In this document: positions 28,093 through 28,677 of the stretch, piece by piece | Numbering within the stretch: the first letter of the stretch is position 1 | Layout of the letters: the number at the start of each line of letters is the position of its first letter | Virus record (IMG/VR): IMGVR_UViG_3300025853_000494 | Location: 1-28,677 of that record | DNA from: a virus | DNA: 28,677 bases | Direction: 5' to 3' (one strand) | Program-made: the position numbers and the translations under genes | The notes under the pieces: generated by a model | Seen by the model: only the letters and a program-made list of their open reading frames with translations | Told to the model about the DNA's origin: nothing | Database searches by the model: none

Positions 28093-28677
28093 TTAGTTGG
28101 ACTCAAGTGCGGCTATACGAGCCTCAAGTTCTTGTATGGTTGCCACAAGAAGCGGCACAAGTTTTGATTGGTCAATGCCCTGATAGACTGCGTTACCATC
28201 GGCATCAACCTCATCTTTTGTTCCTGTGATTGCCTCTGGAACAATGTCCTGAACCTCATGTGCAAGGAAGCCATCAACAGTTCTATCGGCATCTGCAATA
28301 AAGTTGAAGCGAACAGGATTAAGTTGCTTCAGGCGTTCAGTTGCGCCTGTCATATCAATCACGTTCTCTTTGAGGCGGTAATCGGATGAGGTGTTGTAAC
28401 TGACACCAGTTGTTCCATTCATGTCGATTGTGCCGATTGATACGTCTGCACGACTAAACTTTATAAACCTATCTCCATCTCCAGATGATGAAGTTTTTTC
28501 AATAAGGACAAAACCACCATTATCATTATTAGCTTGCAAAGCTAAACTGCCTAGCGACCTAGTGCCAACGCCTGTTCCAAATTCTGCGCTTGTTCCATTG
28601 TGAACAATTCTAGGATTACCATCGCCATCCGACAGCACGATGTAGTTGCTGGATGTGCGGATGTCTAGGCCGCCTTG
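28093..28677 (-). CDS. Tail fibre C-terminus with S74 chaperone domain (partial, 5' end outside window)
   Basis: The frame stays open to the window edge, so only the last 194 residues are present; the GTG at 28638 is not the true start. The N-terminal part of the fragment is Gly/Ser/Asn-rich and beta-like, typical of trimeric fibres. From about residue 97 the peptidase S74 (endosialidase-type intramolecular chaperone) domain begins with SSDYRLKEN, holding the Ser/Asp and Lys of the self-cleavage site, followed by FLAHEVQDIVPEAITGTKDE. It ends in a coiled coil (ATIQELEARIAALES). The domain drives trimer folding of the receptor-binding fibre and then cuts itself off before the conserved Ser (residue 98 here). 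Confidence 0.9.
   Translation of the reverse strand, partial: QGGLDIRTSSNYIVLSDGDGNPRIVHNGTSAEFGTGVGTRSLGSLALQANNDNGGFVLIEKTSSSGDGDRFIKFSRADVSIGTIDMNGTTGVSYNTSSDYRLKENVIDMTGATERLKQLNPVRFNFIADADRTVDGFLAHEVQDIVPEAITGTKDEVDADGNAVYQGIDQSKLVPLLVATIQELEARIAALESN

Noticed and set aside
1-28677. tRNA genes, attachment-site tRNA fragments or CRISPR arrays
   Set aside because: Reading both strands I found no T-loop GTTCRA-type stem arrangement with acceptor pairing and no regularly spaced direct repeats; weak candidates could still escape a reading by eye.

Overview
The window reads as about half of the genome of a tailed double-stranded DNA phage of a marine bacterium. The best match is the HMO-2011-like podovirus group, whose known hosts are SAR116, Roseobacter-clade and SAR11 alphaproteobacteria. 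The main diagnostic is the family A DNA polymerase at 10066-12108, which carries a DnaJ-type half zinc finger (CxxCxGxG...CxxCxxxG) between its exonuclease and polymerase parts. This is the unusual feature reported for HMO-2011. A split T7-like replication set, a cobalamin-type ribonucleotide reductase, MazG, a glutaredoxin and a tyrosine recombinase fit the same picture. I saw no tRNA, rRNA, CRISPR array or insertion sequence. Terminase, portal and major capsid genes are not present and probably lie beyond the right edge.

The layout has two convergent arms. Positions 1-19121 are transcribed rightward and 19146-28677 leftward. They meet at a compact hairpin (19121-19144) that has T-tracts suitable for stopping transcription from both sides.

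Rightward arm. (a) 1-572 is a gene-free leader with hairpins, direct repeats and two copies of a 15-bp palindromic box. (b) 585-3276 holds early genes of mostly unknown role. Gene 585-1202 has its own terminator. The box recurs four more times here, three of them at gene starts. (c) 2751-6235 is a tightly packed run of small genes (many overlap by 4-19 bases), including a zinc-ribbon protein, an Api92/YubB-like protein, a glutaredoxin and a SleB-type cell-wall hydrolase. (d) 6300-12108 carries a DUF932 protein, an integrase, a zinc-ribbon/TOPRIM primase, a DnaB/RecA-fold helicase and the polymerase. (e) 12151-17091 carries a putative ssDNA-binding protein, a Cas4/RecB-like Fe-S nuclease, a T7-endonuclease-I-like resolvase, a DUF3310 protein and a class II ribonucleotide reductase. 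(f) 17106-19121 holds small accessory genes, a GIY-YIG-like endonuclease and MazG. Near-consensus sigma-70 promoters with exactly 17-bp spacers (2686, 6239, 12086, perhaps 17100) sit at most of the block boundaries, so host RNA polymerase probably drives this arm.

Leftward arm. Read from right to left it contains the C-terminal end of a tail fibre with a self-cleaving S74 chaperone domain, two small proteins (one a single-span membrane protein), then a large Ala/Gln/Asn-rich repeat protein, two small proteins, and two large proteins of 748 and 1156 residues that I interpret as internal or ejected virion proteins.

Together the genes form a replication plus nucleotide-supply module: primase, helicase, polymerase, SSB, nuclease and resolvase, with RNR, glutaredoxin and MazG shaping dNTP pools. 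An integration option and half of the virion module complete it. The least explained part is the control region 1-3025, where an oriented box AAATTTTCA-N3-TGAAAAAAA recurs six times and a second inverted repeat sits at the expected start of two early transcripts. No recognisable repressor is encoded in the window.
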